Assembly (NCBI RefSeq): GCF_009604425.1
Contig: NZ_WEGI01000011.1
Coordinates: 248,001-312,000, forward strand
Direction of reading: 5' to 3'
Length of the DNA: 64,000 nt
From: Nocardia aurantia
Lineage (GTDB): Bacteria > Actinomycetota > Actinomycetes > Mycobacteriales > Mycobacteriaceae
A program made the translations under genes and the position numbers. Below the pieces are notes generated by a model. That model did not search any database, was not told where the DNA came from, and saw only the letters and a program-made list of their open reading frames with translations. Position 1 is the stretch's first letter. Every line of letters begins with the position of its first letter. Positions 45,529 to 54,345 of this stretch are shown here, in pieces.

Positions 45529-46383
45529 ATGATTCTGACCGAAACGTACACGCTGTCGAACGGGCTACCCATCCCGAAGCTGGGCCTGGGCACCTGGTTC
45601 ATCGACGACGACAAGGCCGCCGCCGCGGTGACCGAGGCCGTCGCGATCGGCTACCGCAATATCGACACCGCGCAGGCCTACGGCAACGAGCGAGGAGTGG
45701 GGGAGGGGGTCCGCACCAGCGGCGTCCCCCGCGGCGACCTGTTCGTGTCCACCAAGCTGGCGGCCGAGATCAAGGACTACGACCGCGCGGTCGCCGCGAT
45801 CGACGGTTCCCTGGCCAGGCTGGGGCTGGATTACGTCGATCTGATGCTGATCCACAGCCCCCAGCCCTGGGACGATTTCCGCGGCGGTGACTACGCCGAG
45901 GGCAACCGCGAGGCCTGGCGTGCGCTGGAGGACGCTCATCGGGCCGGCAAACTCCGGTCGATCGGTGTCTCCAATTTCGAGCAGCACGACCTGGAGAACA
46001 TCTCCCGGGAAGCCACGGTCGCCCCCCAGGTGAACCAGTTGCTCGTCCACGCCGGCAACACCCCGCTGGACCTCATCGCCTACTGCGAGAGCCGGAACAT
46101 CGTGGTGGAGGCCTACTCACCGATCGCACACGGGGAGATCCTGAAGAACCCGGACGTCCGGGCGATGGCCGACCGCTACGGCGTGACCGTGCCGCAGCTG
46201 TGCATCGCCTACACCCTGCAACTCGGAACCGTCTCGCTGCCGAAGACCGCCAACCCCGACCACATGCGCAGCAACGCCCAGGTCGACTTCGTTCTCACCG
46301 ACGACGATATGGACCTCCTGCGACACATGCGAGCCCGGGACTACGGCGACCACAGCGTATTTCCCGTGTACAGCGGCAAGTGA
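45529..46383 (+). CDS. Aldo/keto reductase
   Basis: A 284-residue (beta/alpha)8 NADPH-dependent reductase. The catalytic tetrad is visible: NIDTAQAYGNE (Asp and Tyr), FVSTKL (Lys) and LMLIHSP (His); SLPKTANPDHM near the C-terminus binds NADP phosphate. The opening LSNGLPIPKLGLGTW is typical. It reduces aldehydes or ketones of unknown identity. ATG at 45529 with AAGGAG upstream. It stands behind the ECF42 gene in the same direction. Confidence 0.92.
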   Translation: MILTETYTLSNGLPIPKLGLGTWFIDDDKAAAAVTEAVAIGYRNIDTAQAYGNERGVGEGVRTSGVPRGDLFVSTKLAAEIKDYDRAVAAIDGSLARLGLDYVDLMLIHSPQPWDDFRGGDYAEGNREAWRALEDAHRAGKLRSIGVSNFEQHDLENISREATVAPQVNQLLVHAGNTPLDLIAYCESRNIVVEAYSPIAHGEILKNPDVRAMADRYGVTVPQLCIAYTLQLGTVSLPKTANPDHMRSNAQVDFVLTDDDMDLLRHMRARDYGDHSVFPVYSGK

Positions 46384-46459
46384 GACCCGGTGCGCGCCGA
46401 CGGCCTCGCCGGCGGTCCCCGGCAGTGCCGTCCCCCGATCCGTCGCACCGCACGCGAGT

Positions 46460-47086
46460 TCAGTGGGTGATCTCAGCGCCGTTGTGGGGCAACTGTTTCC
46501 GGTTGGCGCGCGCGGTCAGCTCGGGCAGGTCGTCGTCCATCTCGACCTCGACGGATTTGAACATCCTGGCGATCGCGTCGTAGGCGCTGACGGTGAAGAT
46601 GACGTCGAGCAGTTGTCTGGCGTCCAGCGCCGAAGCCAGGACGGCCCAGGTGGTTTCGCCGATCGCCCCGTCGTCGATGAGTTCGTCGGTGGCACGCAGC
46701 AGCGCGGCGTCCAGTGGATCCCAGAACGGGGCGTCGGGCCCGTAGGCGATGCGGGAGACCTCCTCGTCGGACAGTCCGGCGTCGCGGGCCATGAACAGGT
46801 GCTGCACCCATTCGTAGCCGGACTTGCGGAGTAGCGCGACCCGCATGATCAGCAGTTCGCGCTGCCGTTCGGACAGGGTGGTGGCCCGCAGTACGTGCCC
46901 GTTGAAGGTGAAGAAGGCCCGTGCCAGCGCCGGGTGGTGGGCGAAGGTGCCCAGCGTGTTTCGCGCCATGGGCCGGTCCTGCTTGAGCGCCGGCGGATGC
47001 CGCGGCTCGGGCGGGTCCATGGCGGCGAGCGCGTCGCGCATCTCGGCGGGCCATTCCCGGATCGGGAGCGGGGGGATGCGTGCCAT
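46460..47086 (-). CDS. Carboxymuconolactone decarboxylase-like (AhpD-fold) protein
   Basis: A 208-residue CMD-family protein with RQRELLIMRVALLRKSGYEWVQHLFMARDAG in order; the family's CxxC peroxidase motif is absent (E-W-V-Q-H at that place), so it is not an AhpD peroxidase but of the decarboxylase-like branch, where a His is often retained. ATG at 47086 with GGCAGGAC upstream. It is encoded 87 nt behind the TauD-type dioxygenase and is probably cotranscribed with it, suggesting action on the dioxygenase product. Confidence 0.85.
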   Translation of the reverse strand: MARIPPLPIREWPAEMRDALAAMDPPEPRHPPALKQDRPMARNTLGTFAHHPALARAFFTFNGHVLRATTLSERQRELLIMRVALLRKSGYEWVQHLFMARDAGLSDEEVSRIAYGPDAPFWDPLDAALLRATDELIDDGAIGETTWAVLASALDARQLLDVIFTVSAYDAIARMFKSVEVEMDDDLPELTARANRKQLPHNGAEITH

Positions 47087-47173
47087 CTCAGATCGTCCTG
47101 CCACCGTCGGCGCCCTCGCCGGGGAGCACGCGAGTGTCGTTGCGCGGCCGCAGTTCTGATGCCATCGGGGCGA

Positions 47174-48007
47174 TCATGCGACCTTCTCCTCGCCGACGAG
47201 GGTGGTGCGGTGCATCAGCCGCCGCGAGGTCGGTTCGTAGGGCAGCGCGCGGTGCAGCAGGCCGGTGTTGTCCCAGACCACGAGGTCTCCGACGTGCCAT
47301 GAGTGGCGCAGCACGAACCGGGGCCGGGTGGTCCAGCCGAGGATGTCGTCGAGCAGCTCGCGGCCCTCGGCCGGTGACATGCCGACCACTTCCGCGGCGG
47401 TGGCGCCGATCAGCAGCGACCGCCGCCCGTCGGGCCGGTTCCAGACCAGGGGATGTTCCCGCGCGGGAATCCGATCCCACTGCGCCTGTTGTCTCGCGGT
47501 GGGGTCGGGATGGATCAGCCGTTGCGAGGCCGCGAAACTGTGGACGACCCGGAGCGTGCTCAGTCGCGCCTGCTCGGCTTCGGGCAGCGCCTCGTGGGCG
47601 GCGTAGGTGTTCGCGAATTCGGTGTCGCCGCCGTCGGCGGCGGTTTCGCGGGCGATCAGCAGGGTCGCCTTCTGCGGGACGTCGTCGGTGAGCCCGTCGG
47701 TGTGCCAGTGGAAGGTGCTGCGCCGGTAGTCGGCCAGCGTGCTCTTGGCGGGATCCAGCGTGACCGGGGAGATCTCGGGATGGTCGGCGAGCCCGCCGTG
47801 GGGCGCGACGACGACCTCGCCGAGCAGCCGGCTGAACGCGACCAGGTCCGGTTCGCCGACGGCGGCCTCGCGGTAGACCACGACGCCGTGCCGGTGCAGC
47901 AGGTGCGTGCATTGCCCGGCGACTGCCGGGTCGACCAGCTGCGCGCCGGTCAGCCCGCGGACTTCGACGCCGATGGAGTCCGACAACGGGGTGACGGTGA
48001 TGCTCAC
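47174..48007 (-). CDS. TauD/TfdA family 2-oxoglutarate-dependent dioxygenase
   Basis: A 277-residue non-heme iron dioxygenase. The iron ligands are WHTDG (HxD) near 105 and a distal His in LLHRAL, and the 2-oxoglutarate Arg is in RRLMHRTTL. The start, VTPLSDSIGVEVRGL, is that of TauD/TfdA enzymes, which hydroxylate sulfonates, phenoxyacids, sulfates and others. It is divergent from a TetR gene; an 18-bp palindrome at 48070 lies between them. Substrate unknown. Confidence 0.92.
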   Translation of the reverse strand: MSITVTPLSDSIGVEVRGLTGAQLVDPAVAGQCTHLLHRHGVVVYREAAVGEPDLVAFSRLLGEVVVAPHGGLADHPEISPVTLDPAKSTLADYRRSTFHWHTDGLTDDVPQKATLLIARETAADGGDTEFANTYAAHEALPEAEQARLSTLRVVHSFAASQRLIHPDPTARQQAQWDRIPAREHPLVWNRPDGRRSLLIGATAAEVVGMSPAEGRELLDDILGWTTRPRFVLRHSWHVGDLVVWDNTGLLHRALPYEPTSRRLMHRTTLVGEEKVA

Positions 48008-48069
48008 GGTCGATCCCTCCGGTTCACTCGATCGCCCCTCGCCCGATGTCGGACGGCAGAGCCACCCTT

Positions 48070-48087
48070 ACTGAGCGATCGCACAGT
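48070..48087. promoter_or_regulatory. TetR operator candidate between tauD-like and tetR genes
   Basis: ACTGAGCGATCGCACAGT, an 18-bp near-perfect palindrome, 62 nt before the dioxygenase start and 92 nt before the TetR start. A second copy with 15 of 18 matches follows the tetR stop. Confidence 0.7.
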
Positions 48088-48179
48088 GATTCGGGCTGGT
48101 ACATGAGTAACATCGACGTCGTGCCACGTCAAGAGGTCACAATGCTCCACCGCGTCCGACCGGCAGAACAGGACTTCGA

Positions 48180-48800
48180 ATGCCAGCTCCGAGCAAGCGT
48201 GCGGTTGCCGCCGGTGAGACGCGCCGTGTGCTGATGGAGGCGACCGCTCAGATCATGCTCGAGGAGGGCTACGCGGCGGCGACGTCGCGGCGGGTGGCCG
48301 CCCGGGCCGGTGTCAAGGCGCCGCTGCTGCACTATCACTTTCCGAGCATGGATGACCTGTACCTCGCGGTGTTCCGCCGCGGTACCGAGCTCAACCTCGA
48401 ACGCCTGCGCGCCGCGCTGGCCTCCGATCAGCCGCTGCAGGCGTTGTGGGAGCAGACCTTCGACCCGCGCGGTACCCGGCTGTTGCTGGAGTTCATGGCT
48501 CTGGCCAACCACCGCAAGGAGATTCGCGCCGAACTCGCCGCCGCCGGCGAACGCTACCGCGACATCCAGGTCACCGCACTCACTCTCGTCATGCGGCAGC
48601 ACGGCCTCGACACCGCCGCGTTCCCCCCGGATGCGATGTCGGTGCTCATCGCCTCCATCGGCCGCACCCTCGTCCTCGAGAGCACCCTCGGCATCGCGGG
48701 CGGGCACGCGTCGATGCTGGCGCTGGTCGAACGCTACCTGCGCCGATTCGAAATGCCGCCCCCGGCGCCGGACCCCCGGCCGCCGGCCGATGAACTTTGA
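48180..48800 (+). CDS. TetR family regulator
   Basis: A 206-residue regulator. The HTH is TRRVLMEATAQIMLEEGYAAA then RVAARAGVKAPLLHYHFPSMDDLY; a helical domain follows with FMALANHRKEIRAEL. It is divergent from the dioxygenase gene and bracketed by two matching 18-bp palindromes (48070 and 48801). It very likely represses the dioxygenase/CMD operon and itself. The ATG at 48180 is chosen by domain position; the ribosome-binding site is weak (GGACTTCGA). Confidence 0.9.
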   Translation: MPAPSKRAVAAGETRRVLMEATAQIMLEEGYAAATSRRVAARAGVKAPLLHYHFPSMDDLYLAVFRRGTELNLERLRAALASDQPLQALWEQTFDPRGTRLLLEFMALANHRKEIRAELAAAGERYRDIQVTALTLVMRQHGLDTAAFPPDAMSVLIASIGRTLVLESTLGIAGGHASMLALVERYLRRFEMPPPAPDPRPPADEL

Positions 48801-48818
48801 CTAAGCAATCGCTCAGTT
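48801..48818. promoter_or_regulatory. Second TetR operator-like palindrome, after tetR
   Basis: ACTAAGCAATCGCTCAGT begins at the base after the tetR stop and matches the 48070 site at 15 of 18 positions. It lies between convergent gene ends, not at a promoter, so looping, a relic duplication or an antisense promoter are possible. Confidence 0.6.
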
Positions 48819-48829
48819 ATAACGGGTGG

Positions 48830-49243
48830 TCACATGGCCGCAACGGCCGCCTCGGCGACGGCCTTGTCCTGCTCCCCGGTGCCGCCGCTGACACCGACCG
48901 CGCCGACGACCCGGCCGTCGCGCCGCAGCGGCACACCGCCGGCGAAGATCATGATGCGCCCACCGTTGGAGGTGTGTATCCCGTAGAACTGCCCGCCCGG
49001 CCCCGCATCGGCCGCGAGGTCCGCGGTCGAGATGTCCAGCGCTCGCGCGGTGAATGCCTTGTCGATCGAGATGTCGATGCTGGCGATCCACGCGCCGTCC
49101 ATCCGCACATGGGCGACGAGGTTGCCGCCGGCATCGACCACCGCGATATTCGACGGCGACTCGATCTCGGCGGCTTTGGCCCGGCCGGCGGCGATCACCC
49201 GCTGCGCATCGTCGAGAGACACCGAGGTCTGGTTCACCGTCAT
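48830..49243 (-). CDS. GlcG/HbpS family protein
   Basis: A 137-residue protein of the GlcG/HbpS (DUF336) family: SLDDAQRVIAAGRAKAAE, NIAVVDAGGNLVAHVRMDGA, then DISIDKAFTARAL and VGAVGVSGGTGEQDKAVA in order. Streptomyces HbpS binds heme; many members accompany oxidoreductases of alcohol or glycol catabolism. There is no signal peptide. It is encoded 60 nt behind the alcohol dehydrogenase gene and is probably its operon partner. Confidence 0.88.
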   Translation of the reverse strand: MTVNQTSVSLDDAQRVIAAGRAKAAEIESPSNIAVVDAGGNLVAHVRMDGAWIASIDISIDKAFTARALDISTADLAADAGPGGQFYGIHTSNGGRIMIFAGGVPLRRDGRVVGAVGVSGGTGEQDKAVAEAAVAAM

Positions 49244-49303
49244 GACGCACCTGTCCCGGTCCGCAATGCCATCGTCATCGCTGTACTCCTCTCGGTCGGA
49301 GCC

Positions 49304-50443
49304 TCACGGATGCAGTACGACCTTGGTCCATCCGTCGTCGCGCGCATCGAAATGCTGATAGCCGGATTCGGCCTCGGCCAGCGGGAGCTCATGGGAGACG
49401 ATCCAGGACGGTGTGGCCCGGCCCTGGTGGATCAGGTCACGCAGTTGCCGGTTGTAATGCTTGACGTTGGCCTGTCCGGTACCGACCTTCTGCCCCTTGA
49501 ACCAGAATTTTCCCATGTCGAAGGCGATCTTGCCCTTGCGCTCGAGTTCGTCGGAGGCGTTGCGGTCCTGGGGCAGGAAGATGCCGACCACGCCGATGTG
49601 CCCGGTGAAGCGCACCGAATCGACGAGCCGGTTCATCGTCATCGCGGCGTCCTCGTGACCCTGCGGATCGTGCGCCTGGTACCCGACACACTCACAACCC
49701 TTGTCGGCGCCGTGCCCGCCGGTCGCGTCGAGGACCTGCTCGACCGGGTCGCCGCGGGAGTCGTCGATGGGTGTGGCCCCGATCCGCTCGGCCAGCCGCA
49801 GCCGGTCGGGGTGACGGTCGACGACCATCACCTGACTCGCGCCCTGGATCATCGCCGAGTACGCCGCCATCAGGCCGACCGGCCCGGCTCCGTAGACGAC
49901 CACCGAATCGCCGGGTCGCATGTCGGCCAAGCGGGTGCAGTGCCATCCGGTGGGGAAGATATCGGAAAGCATCACGTAGTCGGTTTCCTTGTCCTGGGCG
50001 TCCTCGGGCAGTCGCAGACAGTTGAAGTCACCGAATGGCACCCGCAGATACTCCGCCTGTCCGCCCCAGAACGGCCCCATCCCGGCGAAACCGAAGGCCG
50101 CGCCTGCCATCGCCGGATCCGGGTGCACCGTCAGGCAGAACGCGGTCAACCCTTCCTCGCAGTTGCGGCAGAAACCGCAACCGATGTTGAACGGCAGACA
50201 CACCCGGTCCCCGGTGGCGACCTTGACCACCGCATCGCCCACCTCCGCGACGATCCCCAGATTCTCGTGACCGAGGACCATCCCGGGCTCCAGATCGGTG
50301 CGGCCCTCGTACATGTGCAGATCCGACCCGCAAATGTTGGTGCTGGTGATCTTCACCAGCACGTCGGTCGGCTGCTCGATCCTCGCATCCGGCACATCCT
50401 TCACATGGACCTCACGGGGCCCGTCATAGACAAGTGCTTTCAT
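49304..50443 (-). CDS. Zinc-dependent alcohol/formaldehyde dehydrogenase
   Basis: A 379-residue medium-chain dehydrogenase. Catalytic zinc ligands are in NICGSDLHMYEG and GHENLG; the structural zinc site is CGFCRNCEEGLTAFC; the nucleotide fold is VVVYGAGPVGLMAA. A long insert with ECVGYQAHDPQGHEDAAM matches the glutathione-independent formaldehyde dehydrogenase branch, which oxidises aldehydes or alcohols with tightly bound NAD. ATG at 50443 has AGGGAG upstream. It is first gene of a two-gene operon with the HbpS-like protein. Confidence 0.92.
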   Translation of the reverse strand: MKALVYDGPREVHVKDVPDARIEQPTDVLVKITSTNICGSDLHMYEGRTDLEPGMVLGHENLGIVAEVGDAVVKVATGDRVCLPFNIGCGFCRNCEEGLTAFCLTVHPDPAMAGAAFGFAGMGPFWGGQAEYLRVPFGDFNCLRLPEDAQDKETDYVMLSDIFPTGWHCTRLADMRPGDSVVVYGAGPVGLMAAYSAMIQGASQVMVVDRHPDRLRLAERIGATPIDDSRGDPVEQVLDATGGHGADKGCECVGYQAHDPQGHEDAAMTMNRLVDSVRFTGHIGVVGIFLPQDRNASDELERKGKIAFDMGKFWFKGQKVGTGQANVKHYNRQLRDLIHQGRATPSWIVSHELPLAEAESGYQHFDARDDGWTKVVLHP

Positions 50444-50877
50444 CTCGACACTCCCTGACATGCGGCATTCCGGATATTGCCCGGCCAGGGCCCATAAGCG
50501 GCTAGATGTGAGCGACCGACCGAATGAAATCGTTTCGCTGAGCAGACGACGAGACAGCGGCGCTGTGGCCGATATCAAAATGTGGCACGCAACATATTTC
50601 GCGTCACAACCCACCACAGAGCGCAACTACAAGCGTCGCATTACCTCACCTTGGAGTCTCCTCTCCCGGCTCCACGATCGCCAGGGGGGTCTGGATCGGT
50701 TTTGTCGATTCGAGGGCTCCGGCGGCTCCTCCCGTCGCAGGTAAAGGGGTGATGCCGGGACCATGTCCACCACCCCGAACCGGACATCCGACATGGCCAC
50801 CGAGGCGCTGCCGGTCCGACTCGAAGCCGGAACTTGTGTTCCGCTCGTCCCTCGATGGCATCCGGGGAAAATGGTTG
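50444..50877. other. Gene-free stretch of 434 bp
   Basis: It lies between the start of the alcohol dehydrogenase gene and the end of the leftward lysR gene. It includes an AT-richer part (about 50560-50660), presumably holding the dehydrogenase promoter. No convincing gene, repeat or RNA was found; short open frames here lack ribosome-binding sites and codon bias. Confidence 0.4.
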
Positions 50878-51843
50878 TCACGCAGACGGTTCAGTCCTGT
50901 CTTTCGCTGCGCTGCCGGCGGTGGATACCGGCCTCGCCATCGCGCCCGCCAACGCGTTCCGGGCGAGGTCACGCAGCCAGGCGTGGGCGGGGTCGGTGTC
51001 GTAGCGCTGATGCCAGGACAGGTGGACCGCGGCAGGAGGCACGTCGAGCGGAAGTGGCAGCAGCACCAGCCCGAGGTCCGAAACAGCCGACCGCGCTGTC
51101 GATTCCGGCGCCGTGACAACGAGGTCGCTGCCACGCACGAACTCGAACGCCGCGCGCTCGGTGGGCACGGTCGCCACCACGCGGCGGGTGAGGTCGAGAC
51201 GGGCGAGCGCGTCGTCGAGCAGGTTGGTCAGTCGTCCGCGCCTCGAGACGGTGAGGTGCTCGGCTGCGGCATACATTGCGGCAGTGACGGTTTCACCGGT
51301 GGTGAGCGAATGTCCTTGCCGCACAATGACGACATGCCGTGTCTCGGCGACTCGTTCGGCGCGGATCTCGCGCGCGGCCGGGCGGTCCGCGTCGGCGGCG
51401 AGATCGACCTCACCGCGACGTAATTCGGAGGTGTCGATACTCGATTCCGCGATGAAACGCAGCCGCGCTCCCGGTGCCTGCGCCCGCACGGCATCGAGCA
51501 GCGCCGGACCGCTCAGGGCGACGAGTGCGTCGTGCCAGCGCAGCGTGAAGGTGCGTTCGAGGGTCGAGAGGTCCAGTGCGCGGCTCGGCGCCAGCACGCC
51601 CCGGACCTGCTGCAACAGGTCGTGCACCTGCTCGCGGACGGCGAGCGCGTACGGCGTCGGAGTCATCGTGCGGCCCGTGCGGACCAGGATCTGATCGCCT
51701 GTCGTGCGCCGGATCCGGCCCAGACTGCGGCTCATCGCCGGAGCCGTGACATGCAGCCGATCTGCCGCGCCCGCCACGCTGCCTTCCTCGAGGAGGGCGT
51801 CCAGCGCCGCGAGCAGATTCAAATCCAATTGCATGACAGTCAT
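50878..51843 (-). CDS. LysR family regulator
   Basis: A 321-residue regulator of normal length, with the N-terminal HTH (MQLDLNLLAALDALLEEGSVAGAADRLHVTAPAMSRSLGRI in order) typical of NodD-type LysR proteins, and a periplasmic-binding-like effector domain. Two starts are possible, ATG at 51843 and 51834; neither has a strong ribosome-binding site. It is divergent from the IMPase-like gene, and the 129-bp gap between them holds TTCTAC/GTAGAA arms (51854 and 51896) that may be part of its operator. It probably controls the two genes to the right. Confidence 0.9.
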   Translation of the reverse strand: MTVMQLDLNLLAALDALLEEGSVAGAADRLHVTAPAMSRSLGRIRRTTGDQILVRTGRTMTPTPYALAVREQVHDLLQQVRGVLAPSRALDLSTLERTFTLRWHDALVALSGPALLDAVRAQAPGARLRFIAESSIDTSELRRGEVDLAADADRPAAREIRAERVAETRHVVIVRQGHSLTTGETVTAAMYAAAEHLTVSRRGRLTNLLDDALARLDLTRRVVATVPTERAAFEFVRGSDLVVTAPESTARSAVSDLGLVLLPLPLDVPPAAVHLSWHQRYDTDPAHAWLRDLARNALAGAMARPVSTAGSAAKDRTEPSA

Positions 51844-51972
51844 CTTATCCGTGTTCTACATGCACTTGCTGTTAACGATAGCCGGTCCTACCGTCGTAGA
51901 AAGACCACGGGAGAACCAGAGGTTCCCGCCCGCCCGGCCGATCAATCCCCTCCACAGCCAAGGAGCACCGCC

Positions 51973-52788
51973 ATGCCCGAACCCACCCTGCCCAGCAGTG
52001 CCGCCACCGACGCCGAACTGCTCACCCAGACCGAGATCGCCGTCCGCACAGCGGGTTCGGCCCTGCGGGACCGTTTCGGCGACGTCGTCACCTACCGGAC
52101 CCGCGAGGAACTCGTGCGCGCCCTCGCCGTCAACGACGACACCGTCGCCGACCTGCTGCGCCCCCGCCTGCACGCGCTGCGCCCCGGCGCGGGCTGGGTC
52201 GAGGAGGAATTGGACGGCGGGGCACTGCCCGGCGGTGAATGGTGGGTCGTGGATCCGGCCGAAGGCAACGTCAACCACCTGCACGGTCTGCCGGAATGGG
52301 CGGTCACCGCCACCCTCGTACGCGACAACCAGCCCGTACTCACCGTTGTCCACCTGCCGCTGACCGGCGACACCTACACCGCGCTCACCGGCGCCGGCGC
52401 CCACCTCGACGACCGCCCGCTGCGCGTCTCGGCGACAACCGATCTGCGGCTCGGCATCGTCGCCACGAGCCAGGCGCGACCGGACGAGGACGAGAAGGTC
52501 GTGCGCCGCGTCGGCGCCTCGATCACCGAGATGTTCCTCGACGCGCTCGTCGTGCGGGTCGCCGTGCCCGCCACCCTGCATCTGGCGAACGTGGCCGCCG
52601 GTCGTATCGACGCCTTCTGGCAATTCGCCGGCGCCCGCGCCGACCTGCTCCCCGGTGCCCTGCTCGTCACCGAAGCCGGCGGCCGGATCTCCACCACCGA
52701 CGGACGGCCGTGGACCCCCGACAGCGACAGCTTCCTCGCCACCGCGCCCGGCGTGCACGCCGCCGCCGTCACCACACTCTCCCGCTGA
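51973..52788 (+). CDS. Inositol monophosphatase-like protein with altered metal site
   Basis: A 271-residue protein of the inositol monophosphatase/FBPase fold. The first metal-site Glu is in WVEEELDGG; the signature normally written D-P-L-D-G-T-x-N reads D-P-A-E-G-N-V-N, so the second Asp is Glu; the W-D-x-A-A-G box near the C-terminus is GARADLLPGALL, so Trp is lost. It may have a changed substrate or weak phosphatase activity. ATG at 51973 with AAGGAG upstream. It is followed 35 nt later by an NADP-binding protein gene and divergent from lysR. Confidence 0.82.
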   Translation: MPEPTLPSSAATDAELLTQTEIAVRTAGSALRDRFGDVVTYRTREELVRALAVNDDTVADLLRPRLHALRPGAGWVEEELDGGALPGGEWWVVDPAEGNVNHLHGLPEWAVTATLVRDNQPVLTVVHLPLTGDTYTALTGAGAHLDDRPLRVSATTDLRLGIVATSQARPDEDEKVVRRVGASITEMFLDALVVRVAVPATLHLANVAAGRIDAFWQFAGARADLLPGALLVTEAGGRISTTDGRPWTPDSDSFLATAPGVHAAAVTTLSR

Positions 52789-52823
52789 CCCACCGAACAC
52801 CGACCGCGAAAGCGAGCACCCCC

Positions 52824-53411
52824 ATGAAGATCACCATCCTCGGCCGTGGCCGCGTCGGCGGCGGCCTGGCCACCGCCCTCACCCGGGCAGGCCACGACGT
52901 CACCGCCCCCGACCGCTCTGCCGTCGCCGACGCCGCGCGCTCGGCACAGATCGTCATCAACGCCACCCCCGGCGCGGGCTCGCTCGACCGGCTCACCGCC
53001 CTGCGCGATGCCCTGCGCGGCACCATCCTCGTCGACGTCTCCAACGCCACCGTCGACGGACCGGACGGACTGCCCGCGGCCCTGCTCTACCCCGGATCGA
53101 GCCTCGCGGAACAACTCCAGCAGGCCCTGCCCGAGACACGCGTGGTCAAGACGCTCAACACGATGTTGTACTCGGTGATGACCGCGCCCACCGTCCTCAC
53201 CCAGGCACCGACGGTGTTTCTCTCCGGTGACGCCCCGCCGGCCAAGCAGATCGTCGCGGGGATCCTCGCCGATCTCGGCTGGCACCGGGAGTGGATCACC
53301 GACCTCGGCGGGATCGAGACCGCGCGGGCCACCGAAGCCGCAATCCTGTTCGTCCCGCCCGTGATCCGATCCAGCGGGTTCGCACCCTTCGCCATCTCGA
53401 TAGCTCGCTGA
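52824..53411 (+). CDS. NADP-binding F420-reductase-like oxidoreductase
   Basis: A 195-residue protein with a single N-terminal nucleotide fold (KITILGRGRVGGGLATALTRAGHDV) and a middle IVINATPGAGSLDRL segment; VVKTLNTMLYSVM and FLSGDAP match the F420H2:NADP oxidoreductase-like/NAD-binding 2 group. Its C-terminal DLGGIETARATEAA helix is typical. It may use NADPH on F420 or on a small metabolite. Cotranscribed with the IMPase-like gene under likely LysR control. Confidence 0.85.
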   Translation: MKITILGRGRVGGGLATALTRAGHDVTAPDRSAVADAARSAQIVINATPGAGSLDRLTALRDALRGTILVDVSNATVDGPDGLPAALLYPGSSLAEQLQQALPETRVVKTLNTMLYSVMTAPTVLTQAPTVFLSGDAPPAKQIVAGILADLGWHREWITDLGGIETARATEAAILFVPPVIRSSGFAPFAISIAR

Positions 53412-53517
53412 GGACCGAGGGTCTCGTCGGGAGGTCGCAGGCTGTCCCGGCGACGTCGGCCCAGGTGCGGAGTTCGTCGACGGTGGCGCCTCGGGGAAAT
53501 ATGGTCGGTGTGGGTTG

Positions 53518-54330
53518 TCAGGCGGGTAGCCGATTGAGTTTGCGCAGTTGCTGGTCGAACATGCGGGCGGGGACCAGCCGGCGCATGGTGCCGACCCGAG
53601 CGGTTCGGCCCACGGGGTAACGCAGTCTGGGCTTGGTGTCGGTGGCGGCGGCGAGGATCGCCTCGGCCACCAGAGCAGGGTCGTCGCCGCTCTCGACCGC
53701 GTCGGCCATGTACTCCGCGAAGATTCGCCGATGCGTGGCGTAGACGTCCAGCGGCCGGTCGGGCTGCACGCTGTTGGCGTCGAAAGCGGTACTGGTCCAA
53801 GCGGGTTCGACGAGCAGGGCGCGTAGGCCGTATTCGCGGACCTCGTGATCCAGCGATTCGGTGTAGCCCTCGACCGCGTGCTTCGAGGCCGCATAAACGG
53901 CCATGTAGGGCTGCGGAATGATCCCGATGACGGAGGAGATGTTGACGATGCGGCCGCTGCCCTGGGAGCGCAGGTGCGGTAGGACGGCGTTGGTCATGCG
54001 GATGATGCCGAAGACGTTGATGTCGAAGACGCCGCGCGCCTGCGCCACCGAGCTTTCTTCGGCCGCGCCGGCCGCGCCGATCCCGGCGTTGTTGACCAGG
54101 ACGTCGATGCGGCCGAATCGCGCGATGACCTCCGCGACGAGCGTGGCCACCGAATCGTCCTCGGTGACGTCGAGATCGAGGTAGGTCACTTCCCCGGCCG
54201 GGGGAGGTTTCGCGGTGTGGCGGCTGGTTCCGATCACCCGGAATCCGTTGCCCGCCAACGTGAGTGCGGCCGCTCTTCCGATACCGGAGGATGCGCCGGA
54301 AACGATGGCGACGGGCTGTGTTGTGCTCAT
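53518..54330 (-). CDS. SDR family oxidoreductase
   Basis: A 270-residue SDR with VSGASSGIGRAAALTLAG, LVNNAGI, NISSVIGI and catalytic YAASKHAVEG. It has the longer C-terminal half of the oxidoreductases that act on lipids, retinoids or steroids. It is encoded 15 nt behind a second SDR gene and probably cotranscribed from the strong palindromic promoter region at 55.08 kb. Substrate unknown. Confidence 0.9.
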   Translation of the reverse strand: MSTTQPVAIVSGASSGIGRAAALTLAGNGFRVIGTSRHTAKPPPAGEVTYLDLDVTEDDSVATLVAEVIARFGRIDVLVNNAGIGAAGAAEESSVAQARGVFDINVFGIIRMTNAVLPHLRSQGSGRIVNISSVIGIIPQPYMAVYAASKHAVEGYTESLDHEVREYGLRALLVEPAWTSTAFDANSVQPDRPLDVYATHRRIFAEYMADAVESGDDPALVAEAILAAATDTKPRLRYPVGRTARVGTMRRLVPARMFDQQLRKLNRLPA

Positions 54331-54345
54331 GGCGAACTCCTGTGA

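Noticed and set aside
50763..51116. A 117-codon rightward frame beside lysR
   Set aside because: It mostly overlaps the antisense of the lysR 3' end, has no good ribosome-binding site, and turns Arg/Pro-rich.
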